NCBI GenBank assembly: GCA_033557675.1
Contig: JAWQRM010000546.1
Coordinates: 1-21,566, forward strand
Length of the DNA stretch: 21,566 nt
Reading direction: 5' to 3'
Origin: Coptodactyla brooksi
Lineage: Eukaryota > Arthropoda > Insecta > Coleoptera > Scarabaeidae
This document shows positions 9,400 to 20,310 of this stretch, piece after piece. The position numbers and the translations under genes are program-made. Position 1 is the stretch's first letter; every line of letters begins with the position of its first letter. Under the pieces are notes generated by a model, which did no database searches, was not told the DNA's origin, and worked only from the letters and a program-made list of their open reading frames with translations.

Positions 9400-10228
9400 C
9401 AAAGCTGCTCGTTAAGCAATAAACCGCACACTTCAATATGTGCCATCCGATACATTTCGGTTTTATACGTCGTCACGGTAGGTTGTTGAATCAGCTCATA
9501 TACATATATGCTGCATAAAGCATGTTTCGCTGTGATTTAAAAATTAATTATTTGTTGTCGTGAGTTTTGTTTCCTAAACCGTAAGTTTTTAATCCTATAT
9601 ATCACCTGGAACATTTACCGAAATAAATAAATAAGATATTGAAAATGTGCCAATTTAAACAACAAAAAGATCATCTGACGCGTTGTAGTAGACATCTTAT
9701 CCTGGGAAAATACACATTTAAAGTTCAATGATGGATTTCTGCTCCAAAACTATGCATATATGATAATAAATTATAGAAAAGCAGATGCTACTAGTAGTAA
9801 TTAAAACTATTAAAGATTGTAATAAATGCCATATTAAAGTAATTAAAAACTATCTTGCACACAAGTTAATCATTATATAATCTGATCAAAATAAGCTTTT
9901 CATGAAAATTTTATATTACTGGACATAGAAACTACTTTACCTGTTGATGTTTTTAAATAGAGGAGGGTCATCTATTGCTAAATTCAATGGTAGTATTAGT
10001 AAAGTTGAGAAAAACTGCTCTTTAATCACTTGTAGCTCAAAAACTATTAGATATTAATAAAGTTTTTATCGCTGTTCTCAATTTATCATCTTTATCACTT
10101 GATGAATGTCATATTTAACGTGTTAATAGCGAGAATTTAGTTAAGGAAGAACGATAAAAAAAGAGAATACTTCAAGCGGCAGAGGCGAATAAATAAATAG
10201 CAGAATAAACTGTTACTAATATTTATAC
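9400..10228. other. No gene seen
   Basis: Strongly AT-rich sequence with stops in all frames. No domain, RNA gene or clear repeat boundary was recognised. Confidence 0.4.
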
Positions 10229-10230
10229 TA

Positions 10231-10610
10231 GGGTGTTCAAATGAAAAGGTACGAAACGATTCTGTGGGTATAATTGAAGTCTTTATTCAAAAGTAATCAC
10301 CAGAGGTCTTAGCATAAGTATTCCACTGTTTTACGAGCCGAAGGATTCCCTGTTCCTAGGATTCCTGCGGCTGTGATAAGAGCCAGTCGGCCACTGTGTC
10401 ATTCAGTTCGTCGTCCGCGTCGTTTGCTGCGTCAATTGGATGGGTCTACCTGCTTCTCTTCTGCGTCATGCGCGGGCGCCCGCGCATGCGTGCAACCACG
10501 CAGGACACTCCATTCGCGTTCCTAGATGTCGCTACGTTATCCCAAAGCGGCATATACAAATTTTAACCAGATTGGTTACGACGTTTCGCACCTTTTCATT
10601 TGAACACCCC
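10231..10610 (-). mobile_element. Mariner deletion derivative (MITE-like), about 380 bp
   Basis: The ends are near-perfect inverted repeats: GGGTGTTCAAATGAAAAGGT at the left is mirrored by ACCTTTTCATTTGAACACCC at the right, continuing to ACGAAACG/CGTTTCG-C. A TA flanks each side, as expected for mariner target duplication. On the minus strand the interior keeps the last codons of a mariner transposase: DELNDTVADWLLSQ, an in-frame TAG, then GILRLVKQWNTYAKTSGDYF and TGA at 10289-10287. The remainder of the transposase is deleted, so the copy can move only if an active relative supplies enzyme. The centre (about 10420-10520) is GC-rich, unlike the surroundings. Confidence 0.87.
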
Positions 10611-11165
10611 TAATATAAATATTAATTATTATTTTATATTTTAAAATGATAATTTTAAATGGTTTTAAAATGGAGGTACACATTTTTTTTCAAATTTCAC
10701 ATTTACAAAATATTTTATTTCTATGTGAAGCAATTGTCATCCTATTGTGAAATTTGGCACATAAATAGTAAATTAATGATTTTAAGATATTAAAAAAATA
10801 TTTTTGAAATTAAAAAAATCAACATTTTCTTAGTTGTCGTCTTCTTTTGTTGATCTTTAGCTTTTACTAGTTTGTATAAGATCTACTTTTTTCCTTATGA
10901 AAATAAGGTTAACTGAACTTCACTAATTTTGTTAGGTATCCATTTCCAAGTCAATTTTAAACACAAATAAACAACAAGAGAAAATGTGTGGCGACGGTGT
11001 CAAAAAGTATTCCCTCGTTAAGTACTGCCAACATACCTAACTTTTAATCGTAACTATTTCACTTGATATTTTTAGTTTTAACACGTAAATATGTACATAA
11101 ATGCTTTTGCTTTCTTTTTCTTTCATTAAAAGCCTGTCTGAACAACAATATATGTATTTAAATAA
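10611..11165. other. No gene seen
   Basis: AT-rich sequence without recognisable coding exons or repeat ends. Confidence 0.4.
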
Positions 11166-11169
11166 TATA

Positions 11170-11700
11170 CATGCTGAAGGTTACCCCCCTATAACGTTTT
11201 ATCCAGATTGACATAGCCGTCAACCTTGGTGGGGTTTACTTTATGTACTTTTTCAGTAAGTTTCATTCCGACAAGCAGTTTTTTGCGTATTTGCAAGCCC
11301 AATATGGCACAATGTCGACGAAAAGAAAAAGTATGGTATTATCTAGAGAAATGGTTAAGAAACGAAGGAAAGCTATCGTCCTTGAAATGAAAATAAAAAT
11401 CATCCAAGGCTAAGAAGCTGGTAAAACGGTCAAGGAATAGCATGTGACTTGAAACTGATTCATTAAACAATTTCAACGATTTTTAAGGATAAAGTTAGAG
11501 TGAAGGAGACAGTGAAATCATTGACAGGATTTAAAGCTATAACTAGGCTGCGAAAAGGTCTTGTTTGTGAGATTAAGAAATTATTGGCGATCTCGTTTGT
11601 CAACCAAATGCAAAATAATATACCGATAAGCCTTTTACTAATTCAAACTAAGACTTATATTAATACTTACTTTCCAATGTTGCTTGAAAAGCAATGACAA
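11170..11700 (+). mobile_element. Decayed Tigger/pogo-type element, N-terminal part
   Basis: The plus strand from about 11304 reads like the start of a Tigger or jerky-like transposase: MSTKRKSMVLSREM, then KRRKAIVLEMKIKIIQG, stop, EAGKTVKE, which is the pipsqueak/CENP-B-type helix-turn-helix. The open stretch at 11500-11697 continues with GFKAITRLRKG and a segment like the 'W...q....iPis...i..kA' block of the second DNA-binding half. Several stops and frame changes are present and the DDE domain is missing. The CCCCCCTATAACGTTTTATC at 11184-11203 looks like a Tigger terminal repeat but was not matched to a second end. Confidence 0.68.
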
Positions 11701-11865
11701 TGACGATCATATGACAATGAAAATTTCAGCATTCTGTAGTTAAATTTAAGCAGAACCAGTTTTACCAAAACAAAGGCAAAATTCGCGTAAATATGTTAAG
11801 GATTAGCACCATCTCTATTAGATCATAATTTATACATTTAGTATAATAGTACAATCTTTACTCAT

Positions 11866-12140
11866 ACAGTGTTCCTCCATACGAGTTGGACCCCCGCATT
11901 TGTGAGAATGTTTTTACAATTGATCCACAGGATATACAATCTGACGTCTTAAAAGTTTTTGGTAAGAACAGAGAAAATCTTTCCAAATCTTTCCACTTTG
12001 GGAGGAAAATTCGGAATGATTTACAGTTGACAAGTAAATATCAATATCCAACAAAACAATTCTTATTATTTATTATGAATAATAAATACAATGTTGAGGG
12101 TAGAAATAAAACACATAATGGGAGGGGTTATTATTTATTG
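11866..12140 (+). mobile_element. Possible Tigger-like 5' end fragment
   Basis: CAGTGTTCCTCCATACGAGT followed by TGGACCCCCGCA begins with CAGT and has the CCTC-GAGT-CCCCGC rhythm typical of Tigger/pogo terminal repeats. The following 260 bases are open in one frame but lack an ATG start and a recognised domain. No second terminal repeat is visible, so the element call is tentative. Confidence 0.35.
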
Positions 12141-13459
12141 ATGTAAAGAAATGATACATGATTACCTTACAAAATCTAAAACAGAAATATGTAATTTTAA
12201 TTTTAGTAGTTCTTAAAAGAAAGACTGGAAAGAAATGAAATGAACTTTAAACAGTTCCGATCAATAAACAATCCCCGCTTTTATCATAATTTTTTTTTTC
12301 AATTATTTTTGATTTACACATATTTAAAAGAAATGGCTTACAAAAGAATACAGAGAATTTGCGGTATTTTTATTACTTTTACTCGTTTTGTTTGTCATGT
12401 ACTCAAATATTCAAGTATCGTTTCACGACTTAAACCTTTACATTTAATTAGATAAAAGGTATATAATAAAATACTCGTATGTACATATAGAAAACGATTA
12501 TGTAATATTGTGTGAGATAATTCTAAAATATTTTCAAGTAAAAAAATACATTTAAAGGATATTTGGCATAGGATAAAACAACATTCAAAAATGTTCCGAT
12601 TGAAAATGAATTATAACCTGATCTATACGCCAATCATTTTGTAAGTTAGCTAATACGTAACATCCATCGCATAAACCTCAAAGAAAAATTGACAAATAAA
12701 AGCAAAAACTGCTTAAAATTCATTTTTTCATATACATTTACAATTGGATTTAATAACATTTTATTACTGTGATTTTAATTAAAAGGTAGGGAAACAGTAA
12801 AACATTATCGCAACAAAATAAATACTCCAGGACGAACAAAAAAATTATAGAACAAGAGTATTTACACACAATGACGATGTGTGACAATTTCTCTCTCATG
12901 AAAACCTGCACAGGATAAGGACACAAATGTCAAATAATACACACACATTCTATAATATTTACACACATGCACATGTATGGCCACCGCGCCATTTTTTATG
13001 TTAAGACTCTTCTCTAAATTGGATTGCGATAATATTTTACAGTCAACATGCGTACTAGGTGATATAATTAAAAATACGTACTTGAGTCAATGGGATTGGG
13101 ACCTTACATATTGGAACCTAGAAGATAACTAAGAAGACGTCCAATGTCACCACCATAATCCACTACAGTGTTCATTAATTTTTTTTCACCCTATAATATG
13201 AGCTACATCAATTTTGGGAAAATTCATATTTTAACATTGCACTTTTAATCTTAAATTAATAATATAACTGACAAACAACATTTTTGAAATAAGAATATCT
13301 TCTCCTTTCTTTTTAAGAAACACATTTTTAACTTTCTATTTCTTATTTCAGAAATGTATCATGAAAAAGAGATGGAATTAGTAAAATGAAATAAAATGTT
13401 AAGCACAAATACGTACATTTCAAGATCTCTTTTTTTAATGCTACATCTCTTGCAAATTA
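12141..13459. other. No coding exon; possible 3' untranslated region of the poly(A) polymerase gene
   Basis: The stretch directly downstream (leftwards) of the polymerase stop codon must contain its 3' end. TTTTATT near 12760 gives AATAAAA on the minus strand and is one candidate signal. No protein-coding frame of note is present. Where the transcript ends cannot be read from sequence alone. Confidence 0.35.
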
Positions 13460-16400
13460 TCAAGTACATAAAGTTTGTGCTGGGGGACTATCCGTTGGCT
13501 GCGGTTGAGATATACTATTGGAACCATCGTCATTTATACTGAAAGTGCTGTTGGAGTCGTCATTAAGCGAATTGTTTGACGAATCTTCGAACTGAAATGA
13601 AAATATTTAGGAGTATCGATATACAGCTGCAGACACTCGGTAAGGTAAACACTGCATAATAGAAACATCACGCTAATGTGAACACAAAATTTGTATTATA
13701 GGATGATGCAATATGTACGTTCGAAATCATAATCAGTTCTAGGTGGCGACGGTCAATCCCCGAGTTATGTAGGGGAGTCCCGCGTTTATCGACTTATGTA
13801 GCATATTCTCCTCTGTGTCACACTGGATCAGTCGGGTGGGGTTTTAAGATTAGTTTACATTTAATTTTATTCATTTTTGAACTGAACTAAACATATCCAA
13901 TAAACGAAAGTGTTCAAGATTGAGTGAAAAAGTAAAAATCTTACAGGAAGTTCTACTAGGTGCGGGAGTGAGGCAGTTAGCAAAAGAGTATGGAGTATCA
14001 AAGGCAACAGTTTATAAAATTAAGCATTTGTAAACTCAAATATCACGAAGAACCCTCGATACCTATGGAGGCGCGGGAAATTGAAAAACTTAAAAAATGC
14101 GAAGGCGCCTAAAATGGAAAGTTGCCTGTATAAATGGCCTTTAAAACAATGTGAAAATCATGTTGCAATTAGTGGTGAAATAATTAAAGAGAGGTAAAAA
14201 ATTATTAGTACAACTACAATTAATACAATCGTTCAAAGCAAAATGGATGCAAAATTAAGGAGCTAAATTTAAAAATATGGAACAAATTTACAATGCCGAT
14301 GAGAGTGACATTTATTAGAAAATATTAGCCGAGAAAACCTATGCTGCATCATTTGAAAAGTCTGCCGCAGGTAAAAAACTCCACAAACAAGGAATAATAT
14401 TTCTAGTGTACACCAACGTTAATGGTTCACACAAAATAAAGCCAATGTTAATGGGAAAACCAAAAAAATCCAAGCTCATTTAAAAATTTCAATATCCCTG
14501 TTTATTATGACTATTCAAAAACCGCTTGGATGACTAGCAGTATATTCCTGAAGTGGTTTTACAAGCACTCTGTCCATCAGGTATGACAATGAATTGTATT
14601 CACAAATATTCTATACACACTTTGTGTTGTGACTATTAGATAATGCACCAATTTATCCTCCAGAGCAACAACTGGGAAGCAAGAATGGATCAAGTCTTGT
14701 CATGTACAAGCACCCAAAACAACTCCATTAATTCAATGAATGGACCAGAACGTAATTAGACTCACCAAAGCATACTACTGAAAATGTCCACTTTCATTTG
14801 TTTTATCAAAAAAATCTGAAAACATTACCGAGTCTTTGAAACAGGTAGCATTACAAAAAGCAGCTTTAAATTTGCACATGGCTTGGAATGCATCAGCAAA
14901 TCAGCAAAATATTCAAAAATGTTGGAACAATCTATTTTGTACCAGTGATGAAAATGAAGATGATGTTCACTTAAGCATAATTCGAGAATAATTGAGATCC
15001 GATATTGGTATTCTTGCCAATGTGTCATTGGATGTTGTTAATTTATTGAAAATTGTGAATCCTAGCATTCTTTGTACACCTGCTGACATTGCTGATGTTA
15101 ATGTATGGAACCATGATAAGCAGTTGAATGATTAGCAATGGTTAGCACTTAACCAAACCAGGAAATTAACTGCTCAGCGCATGTTTTGCTGACCAAGTCG
15201 GTATTGTGGGAAGCAACCAGAGACAGAGGTGGTATCAAACTTGCTACAAAACCAAAGATTCCAAATCCACAATTCAGCTGAGTAATGTAAATAACGAAGA
15301 TACGGACAGTGATGATGAGGACCCTTCCATTGAAGTTATAAGTGTAGTGACTGACATGCAACCTATACAAGTTTTTAACTAACCTTTGGATTGGGCTGAA
15401 AGAAAAGGAGTACCATACACAGATATTTTAGTTCTCCATAGATTACGTGAGCAGGTATTAGAAGACAATGTTAAGAGCAAATTTACGCAGACTAAAATAG
15501 CAAATTATTTTGCGTTTAATTAAAAAATACATAACGCTGTTTGAATATTTCTTGTTTTTTTTATTTTGGTATATTAAACGTTCCTTATTATAATTTACTG
15601 TGTTATTAAAATCACTTTCACTAATGTAAACATTTCACTAATGTGTTTCAGCTTTTACAAAAACTAGTTTTTGCTGTAACTAGTTTCAGCTTTTACAAAA
15701 CAGGCATCATCAAGGTACGCTATACATGATATTGTCTTAACTAAATTGTGTACACATCTTAAGAGAGCTTTGTTATAATAGAATATTATTAAACTACCTA
15801 TTAAAGTAATATTAGAAAGGTTAATAAAAATCATGTAATGTTTTTCTTTTACAGCAGACTATCGTACAATTTTACAATGAAACACTTTAAAAAAATTGTT
15901 TTAATTACTTTTTTGTTTGAAAATAAAAAGTGACAACAGAAGTAAGAAGCAAACTGCAATCCTCTTTCGAAAACCACAAGAGTAATTTTCAGAAATATAC
16001 TAATCTCGAAACTTCTGGCAATCAACATCTTGGCACTCAAAAAAATTCACTCTGTTGCTTTAACTTGCAATTTATTTAAATTCTGTCTGCTTTAAATGAA
16101 ACCAGATGTATGTAGAATGATTTGTGGAACCTCTATAACTCTCTTTCTTAGGACAAAGTGACAGAAAATGTCAAAAGAAAAGGCCAACTTGGAATATCAA
16201 AGAGTAGAATAAACTCAAAACAAACAGCAAAAAAGGGAACAGAAGACAATTATAATTATAGTGTAAGTATAAGTGTAAGGGAATGCTAAATACTTCTTTT
16301 TTGCAAAATAAATCTCAACAAAACAATTGGATTAAGTTAAAACAAAGTAGACAACACATCATACAATGTTTCCAAAAACACTTGTCGACAAAAAGAGTTG

Positions 16401-18822
16401 GAGACTGATAGTGATATTTTATAGTATACTGAATGTGGCAGCAATCAACGTATTTGTTATAAACAAAAGTGACCAACCAGAAGATGGGTTCTCTAAAAAA
16501 CGAAGGGTGTTTTAAAAAAAATTTGCCATGCAACTGATGCAAGGAAATATGAGGAAAAGAACTCTTGACAAATATTTACCCAAAAATGTGCGAATTTCTG
16601 CAATGAAGTTTACATGTTTGATTCGGACTAATGTGCTAGACGCACAACTAGGCAAAAGGGGAAATTGCAAATATTGCAAGAGACGCAACACTCAATTCTT
16701 TTGTAAAATTCGTAAAAATTGGTTGTGCACAGACCAGATAACGTCTTGTTGCAAGGATTGCTTCAAAGAAATGACAGCCAAAGATTAAGCTTTCGTAATT
16801 TGCATGAAGATTTCTGTTCATTACCGTTTAGATTGTATTTCATTTATTTGTTATTTATTTCATTTTTATTTGTTATATTTTAGTGTATGTATATTTTGAA
16901 AAAGCAATGTATTTTCATTTATTTACGCCTTATTCCAGAATTTCGAACATATAGAAAAATTATATTCATAATGATTTTAAATCACAGATTATGTTGAAGA
17001 GAGTTTATAGTGAATACATCAACTAGCAAATTAAATTTTGGTCGTCACAGACCCCACCTGACCGAATGTGTAGCTGGAGGAACACCCGAAGGACGAAGGG
17101 TTAAAAGAATCTATTCCTGAATAATTTGAAAAAATATCATTTGCCTTCATTTCTTGTTTTTAACCGAGTACCCTTTCCTTTAAGGCAATAAAAAAACCTC
17201 ATAGTGATGTGAGGTTGGGCTCTTACAGTTTATTACTAATTTAAGTTTATTTAAGTAAAAAAAGATAATGAATAAAAAAAAATAAATACAAAATTCTAAG
17301 CAAGTCTATGAACAAATTTCTAGGTAACAAGGAGCAGCTTTTCATCAATCACTATTATAATCAAATAAACTCTGTGTTAATCTGTTTTAAGTCTTCCAAG
17401 TCAAAAAAAAATCTTAGGCTGGCGATGTAGGCATGGTCGTTACCCAATAATATTAAGATGGTATCATAGCCTAAATGTTATTTCAGAATAATGGACGGCA
17501 TAAAATCCAAAGTTTAAAATAATTACTTATGGATTCATGCAAATGTAGCTACTCATGTAATGGGTTGTTGAGTCAATATTTAAAATATTGTTATTGGAAG
17601 TTATTAAAAGAACAACATATAAATATGCATAAAACAGCGTATTTGAGATCAATGACTGTAGTGGGTCCTTGTGACAAGTCATGCAATTGCAGGCAGGAGT
17701 ATTTTTATCGAAGCAGCAGGAAGTAATCTCTACAAACATCCAGTGCAGTCAAAAATGTTAAAATGATAAAACCCTAAAAACATACTGTTTCAATTTGTAT
17801 GTTCTTCTATACATCATTTATTACAGAAGTTAGTTATAAGATCTTATATACCCTTGCAAAGATCACAAAAAAATATTTAATGAGATTAATTACTATTTAC
17901 GCTAATAATTCGGAGACAGCTTGAATACCTGAACATCTACTGAGCAGAGCATCATTACATCATTACCCTGCTAGTAGAGTATATAATACATACATATAGG
18001 GAAAGGAGTGTCTTATCCTTTGTACGGATATTGTGAGTGGGATCCACTGTTGTCTAGTGATTGCCGAGCATATTTTTAACTATTCCTATGATTACTATTC
18101 TACAATTCGTACAACGTTGGATACTTAGCTTCCTGTATTTATAATAATTCCACAAAAACCACAAGAAATATCCTGCGTATAAAACTAGTGGTTAAGCGAT
18201 ATTAATAGCAGGCACATAACAGTAAAATAACTACTTACTGTTGATGATCGATGTTCTTCAGATAGCCTGGGTTGCTTGCTTGCAGTAGCATCATTACAAA
18301 CGGAATCCGATAACCTCTTCCGACTGTTGATTATGCTTCCATCGTTACTCTTTAAAAGAAAAGTTCAAAGAAAACAGAACCAGGTAAAAAATGAGCTGCT
18401 AGTATAACTTACACTTGCATCAGCCGATGTTAATGACGCCCTCTTACTGTCTAAGCTCTCTGATGAATACCGTTTTCTCTCCGCATTAGCTCCGTTCTTT
18501 AGCGTGCCGCTGAATTTCCTCTCACGCCTAACAACACTAGGAGACAAGTACTGATGCAGTTGTTTCCTTTTGACGTGCCGCGCCTCCAATTCCATGCCCT
18601 CTTTCAACATTTTCGAAAATGTGGCCTGTCTATTTACGGTTTTCGTGAAGTTTTGGATATCTTGTGTTAGATCGATATTCAAATTTTCCGTTTTCGCAAA
18701 TTCTAGGCCTATAAACCACATTGTGGACACGTGCGGATTGTTCTCGGTACTTGGTTCAATGGGATTGAAATTTTCAGGATTTATGTGTGCCAGAACTATA
18801 TGAGGATTTCTTTCAAGTGCAA
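13460..18822 (-). CDS. hrg: Poly(A) polymerase (nuclear, PAPOLA/hiiragi type), C-terminal exons; 5' part missing
   Basis: Canonical nuclear poly(A) polymerase adds the tail to pre-mRNA 3' ends. Three phase-0-joined exons are readable: 18822-18413, 18349-18239 and 13591-13460. The first starts after TTTTAG in codon phase 1 and holds most of the PAP RNA-binding domain: ERNPHIVLAHINPENF, STMWFIGLEFAKTENLNIDL, QDIQNFTKTVNRQATFSKML and EARHVKRKQLHQYL. It ends AGT|GTAAGT. The second gives SRKRLSDS...SKQPRLSEEH, a bipartite nuclear-localisation-like stretch, ending ACA|GTAAGT. The last follows ATTTCAG and gives a Ser/Asn/Asp-rich tail ending PPAQTLCT, then TGA. The catalytic nucleotidyltransferase exons are not found up to the right edge and must lie beyond it. 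The 4.6-kb last intron carries transposon remains. Symbol by homology with Drosophila hiiragi. Confidence 0.93.
13748..15523 (+). mobile_element. Decayed, near full-length Tigger/jerky-type transposon in the polymerase intron
   Basis: The plus strand encodes, in shifting frames, a whole Tigger-type transposase. The helix-turn-helix is LSEKVKILQEVLLGAG..LAKEYGVSKATVYKI near 13919-14030. IYNADESDIY with the first catalytic Asp lies near 14290. It is followed by KKLHKQGIIFLVYTNVNGSH, then LDNAPIYPPEQQ with the second Asp near 14640. The C-terminus ends LREQVLEDNVKSKFTQTKIANYFAFN and TAA at 15521. Many stops and frameshifts show it is inactive. CAATCCCCGAGTTATGTAGG near 13757 is probably the degraded left terminal repeat; the right one was not found. 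It lies antisense to the host gene. Confidence 0.8.
15524..16383. other. No gene seen; intron sequence between two transposon remnants
   Basis: The tail of the Tigger element presumably ends here, and upstream parts of the piggyBac element may begin, but no domain is readable. AACTAGTTT and TTTCAGCTTTTACAAAA are repeated within 15645-15700, a short local duplication. Confidence 0.4.
16384..17104 (+). mobile_element. piggyBac transposon 3' end
   Basis: In a single frame with one stop (TAA at 16513), the plus strand reads WRLIVIFYSILNVAAINVFV, equivalent to the 'RRW...Fy..i..a..Na.vl' block of piggyBac transposases. It continues into KKFAMQLMQGNMRKRTL and then the C-terminal cysteine-rich zinc-binding tail: CKYCKRRNTQFFCKIRKNWL and CTDQITSCCKDCF, ending at 16788. 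The right end is recognisable: on the minus strand it reads TTAACCCTTCGTCCTTCGGG, a typical piggyBac terminus at its TTAA target (17101-17104). The catalytic Asp-containing part upstream is absent or unrecognisable. It lies antisense within the polymerase intron. Confidence 0.82.
17105..18238. other. Polymerase intron sequence, no exon seen
   Basis: Two opposing short open frames at 17527-17739 have no recognisable domain and are probably chance. A short perfect hairpin lies at 17195-17216. No transposon end was recognised. Confidence 0.45.
17195..17216. repeat. Perfect 7-bp hairpin
   Basis: AACCTCA and TGAGGTT form a perfect stem with an 8-base loop (TAGTGATG), close to the piggyBac end. 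Function unknown; may be chance. Confidence 0.5.
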
Positions 18823-19588
18823 CTAAAAGCAGTGATAGAAGATAGTTAGCTATCAATTAAAGCAAAAAAAAATATGTTTACACATCTTTTTGAACAAAAA
18901 ATGCAATTAAATACAAAAGGTATATGTTATGCATTGTTATTTACATTGTTTTTGTACATTTTTGCATTTATTCCTGTATTTCACTTCACATTCAAAACAG
19001 TGAAGAAGAAAATGCTTATAGCCGAATCAGAGAGATTGCTGATATTGCTGGCATGTCATTTGGCTCGTTGTAACAAACCAGGTTTCATAGAATTCCTAAA
19101 TTTCATTTTTCTTTATTAAATTTCCCGTTTTTATCGTATGAAGCCGTTTGGACGTCGTTCTGAAACCTAAGTTATCTTTATCGAAAGAGGTACCGAAAGG
19201 GGATGATTGAACAGGACAAAAAATTAGTCGTTGGGGAGTCTTAATCAAGACTCAAACTTTTAATTGAGACTCCTATCGAAGAGTCAGTCGTTAGTCATCG
19301 TCACGCCTCTTAACAGTGGTAATTAAATCCCAAATGGTCTTAGAGTCATTTTGGAGTCTTCAGGGGTTCTTCTAAAATTTAGCTTCTTCGTAATAGAGCC
19401 TTCAGAAAATTATCTTCGGTTCGTTATAACCGTTTTATCTAAATCCCAAACGGAAACCCTCTAAACACAGTGTAATTAGATCGTGAGTTTGAGCCAGGGA
19501 AAAACGTGAAAAATATTGTTTTGTTCTATTCATTGTCCGAGATTATACGTATGAAAACAATTTGCAGCTAGGAGAGCTATGTAAAATA
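18823..19588. other. Probable polymerase intron, no exon seen
   Basis: Upstream of the polymerase acceptor. The plus-strand open frame at 18874-19119 is hydrophobic but matches nothing I recognise. A cluster of GAGTCT/AGACTC words lies at 19235-19360. Confidence 0.4.
19235..19273. repeat. Nested inverted repeat of GGAGTCTTAAT
   Basis: GAGTCTT and AAGACTC form a perfect stem around AATC, and AATTGAGACTCC repeats the second arm once more. GAGTCT/AGAGTC words recur to about 19360. Confidence 0.6.
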
Positions 19589-20310
19589 CAGTCGAACTTC
19601 AATAACTCGAACCAAATCTTCTGGCAATAGCACCAAACATGAGAAGTGTGTGTAATTTTTACTTGATAAGTCAAACTTCGATTACTCGAACTTCGATAAT
19701 TCGAAACAAAATATATGACGCCAACTTCGATAAGTCGAATTTTCTCGGGAGCATCCCCTAAGTAGGTGTGATGATAACGTCTCGTTTTTAAACGTTATCA
19801 TGCAACCAGTTCAGTTTCTGCCCTTGATAAGGTCACTTGTTTGATTTACTTGTTATTATTTATCGAAAAAATACTGTGCCTATTTGATTTTCTGGGTGAT
19901 AATATCATCAAAACGTACTTTAAAAACTTTATCTGTTGATCCAGAATTTAAACTTATAAAAGAAGTGGAAAGTGGTTCACAAAATAAAGATAACTAATAA
20001 GTATTAATAAGTAACTGTCAAGTATGGTGTTCTGGCAAATACAGTGTCTATTTTAAAAAATAAGCAATTAATCATCACTGCCATTGAAAGTGGTGGTCCA
20101 ACCCGGAGTATCAGAAGGCTAAAAAAGCCAACATATGAAAATTTAGACAAGGCAGTTTTAGAATGGTTTAAATCGGCAAGAGAATAGAACTTGCCTATTT
20201 CCGGCAGATTAATTAAAGAAAAAGTATTAGAGCTTGGTAAAAAGCTAGAGCAACCAAACTTTAAGGCAAGCATTGGCTGGCTCGATAATTGGAAACGCAG
20301 GTACATATAA
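19587..20310 (+). mobile_element. Tigger transposon 5' half with terminal repeat
   Basis: A TA dinucleotide is followed by CAGTCGAACTTCAATAACTC, the classic Tigger terminal motif, then several subterminal ACTTCGATAA-TCGAA repeats up to 19742. The coding part begins near 19905 (KTLSVDPEFKLIKEVESGSQ) and continues through frame breaks to the CENP-B-type half: ANI/YENLDKAVLEWFKSARE-like, SGRLIKEK and FKASIGWLDNWKRRYI at about 20295. In-frame stops and shifts make it inactive. The DDE half resumes at about 21270 after intervening DNA. Confidence 0.8.

Noticed and set aside
11886..12146. Plus-strand frame of 86 codons
   Set aside because: Begins at TTG, not ATG, has no recognised domain, and lies directly behind a Tigger-like terminus.
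12240..12455. Plus-strand frame of 71 codons
   Set aside because: Phe/Ile/Lys/Tyr-rich product expected from AT-rich noncoding DNA; no domain or homologue recognised.
12950..12970. Pumilio-like TGTAAATA on the minus strand downstream of the polymerase stop
   Set aside because: An eight-base match in AT-rich DNA is expected by chance, and the extent of the 3' untranslated region is unknown.
15149..15370. Minus-strand frame of 73 codons
   Set aside because: Antisense to the decayed Tigger transposase C-terminus.
17527..17739. Opposing open frames on both strands, one cysteine-rich
   Set aside because: Considered as a missed polymerase exon or a small cysteine-rich peptide. No consistent Cys spacing, signal peptide or splice sites, and overlapping opposite frames suggest chance.
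18570..18803. Plus-strand frame of 77 codons
   Set aside because: Antisense shadow of the poly(A) polymerase RNA-binding exon.
18874..19119. Plus-strand frame of 81 codons with hydrophobic segments
   Set aside because: Could be mistaken for a small membrane protein, but the composition is that of AT-rich DNA, no family is recognised and it probably lies in the polymerase intron.
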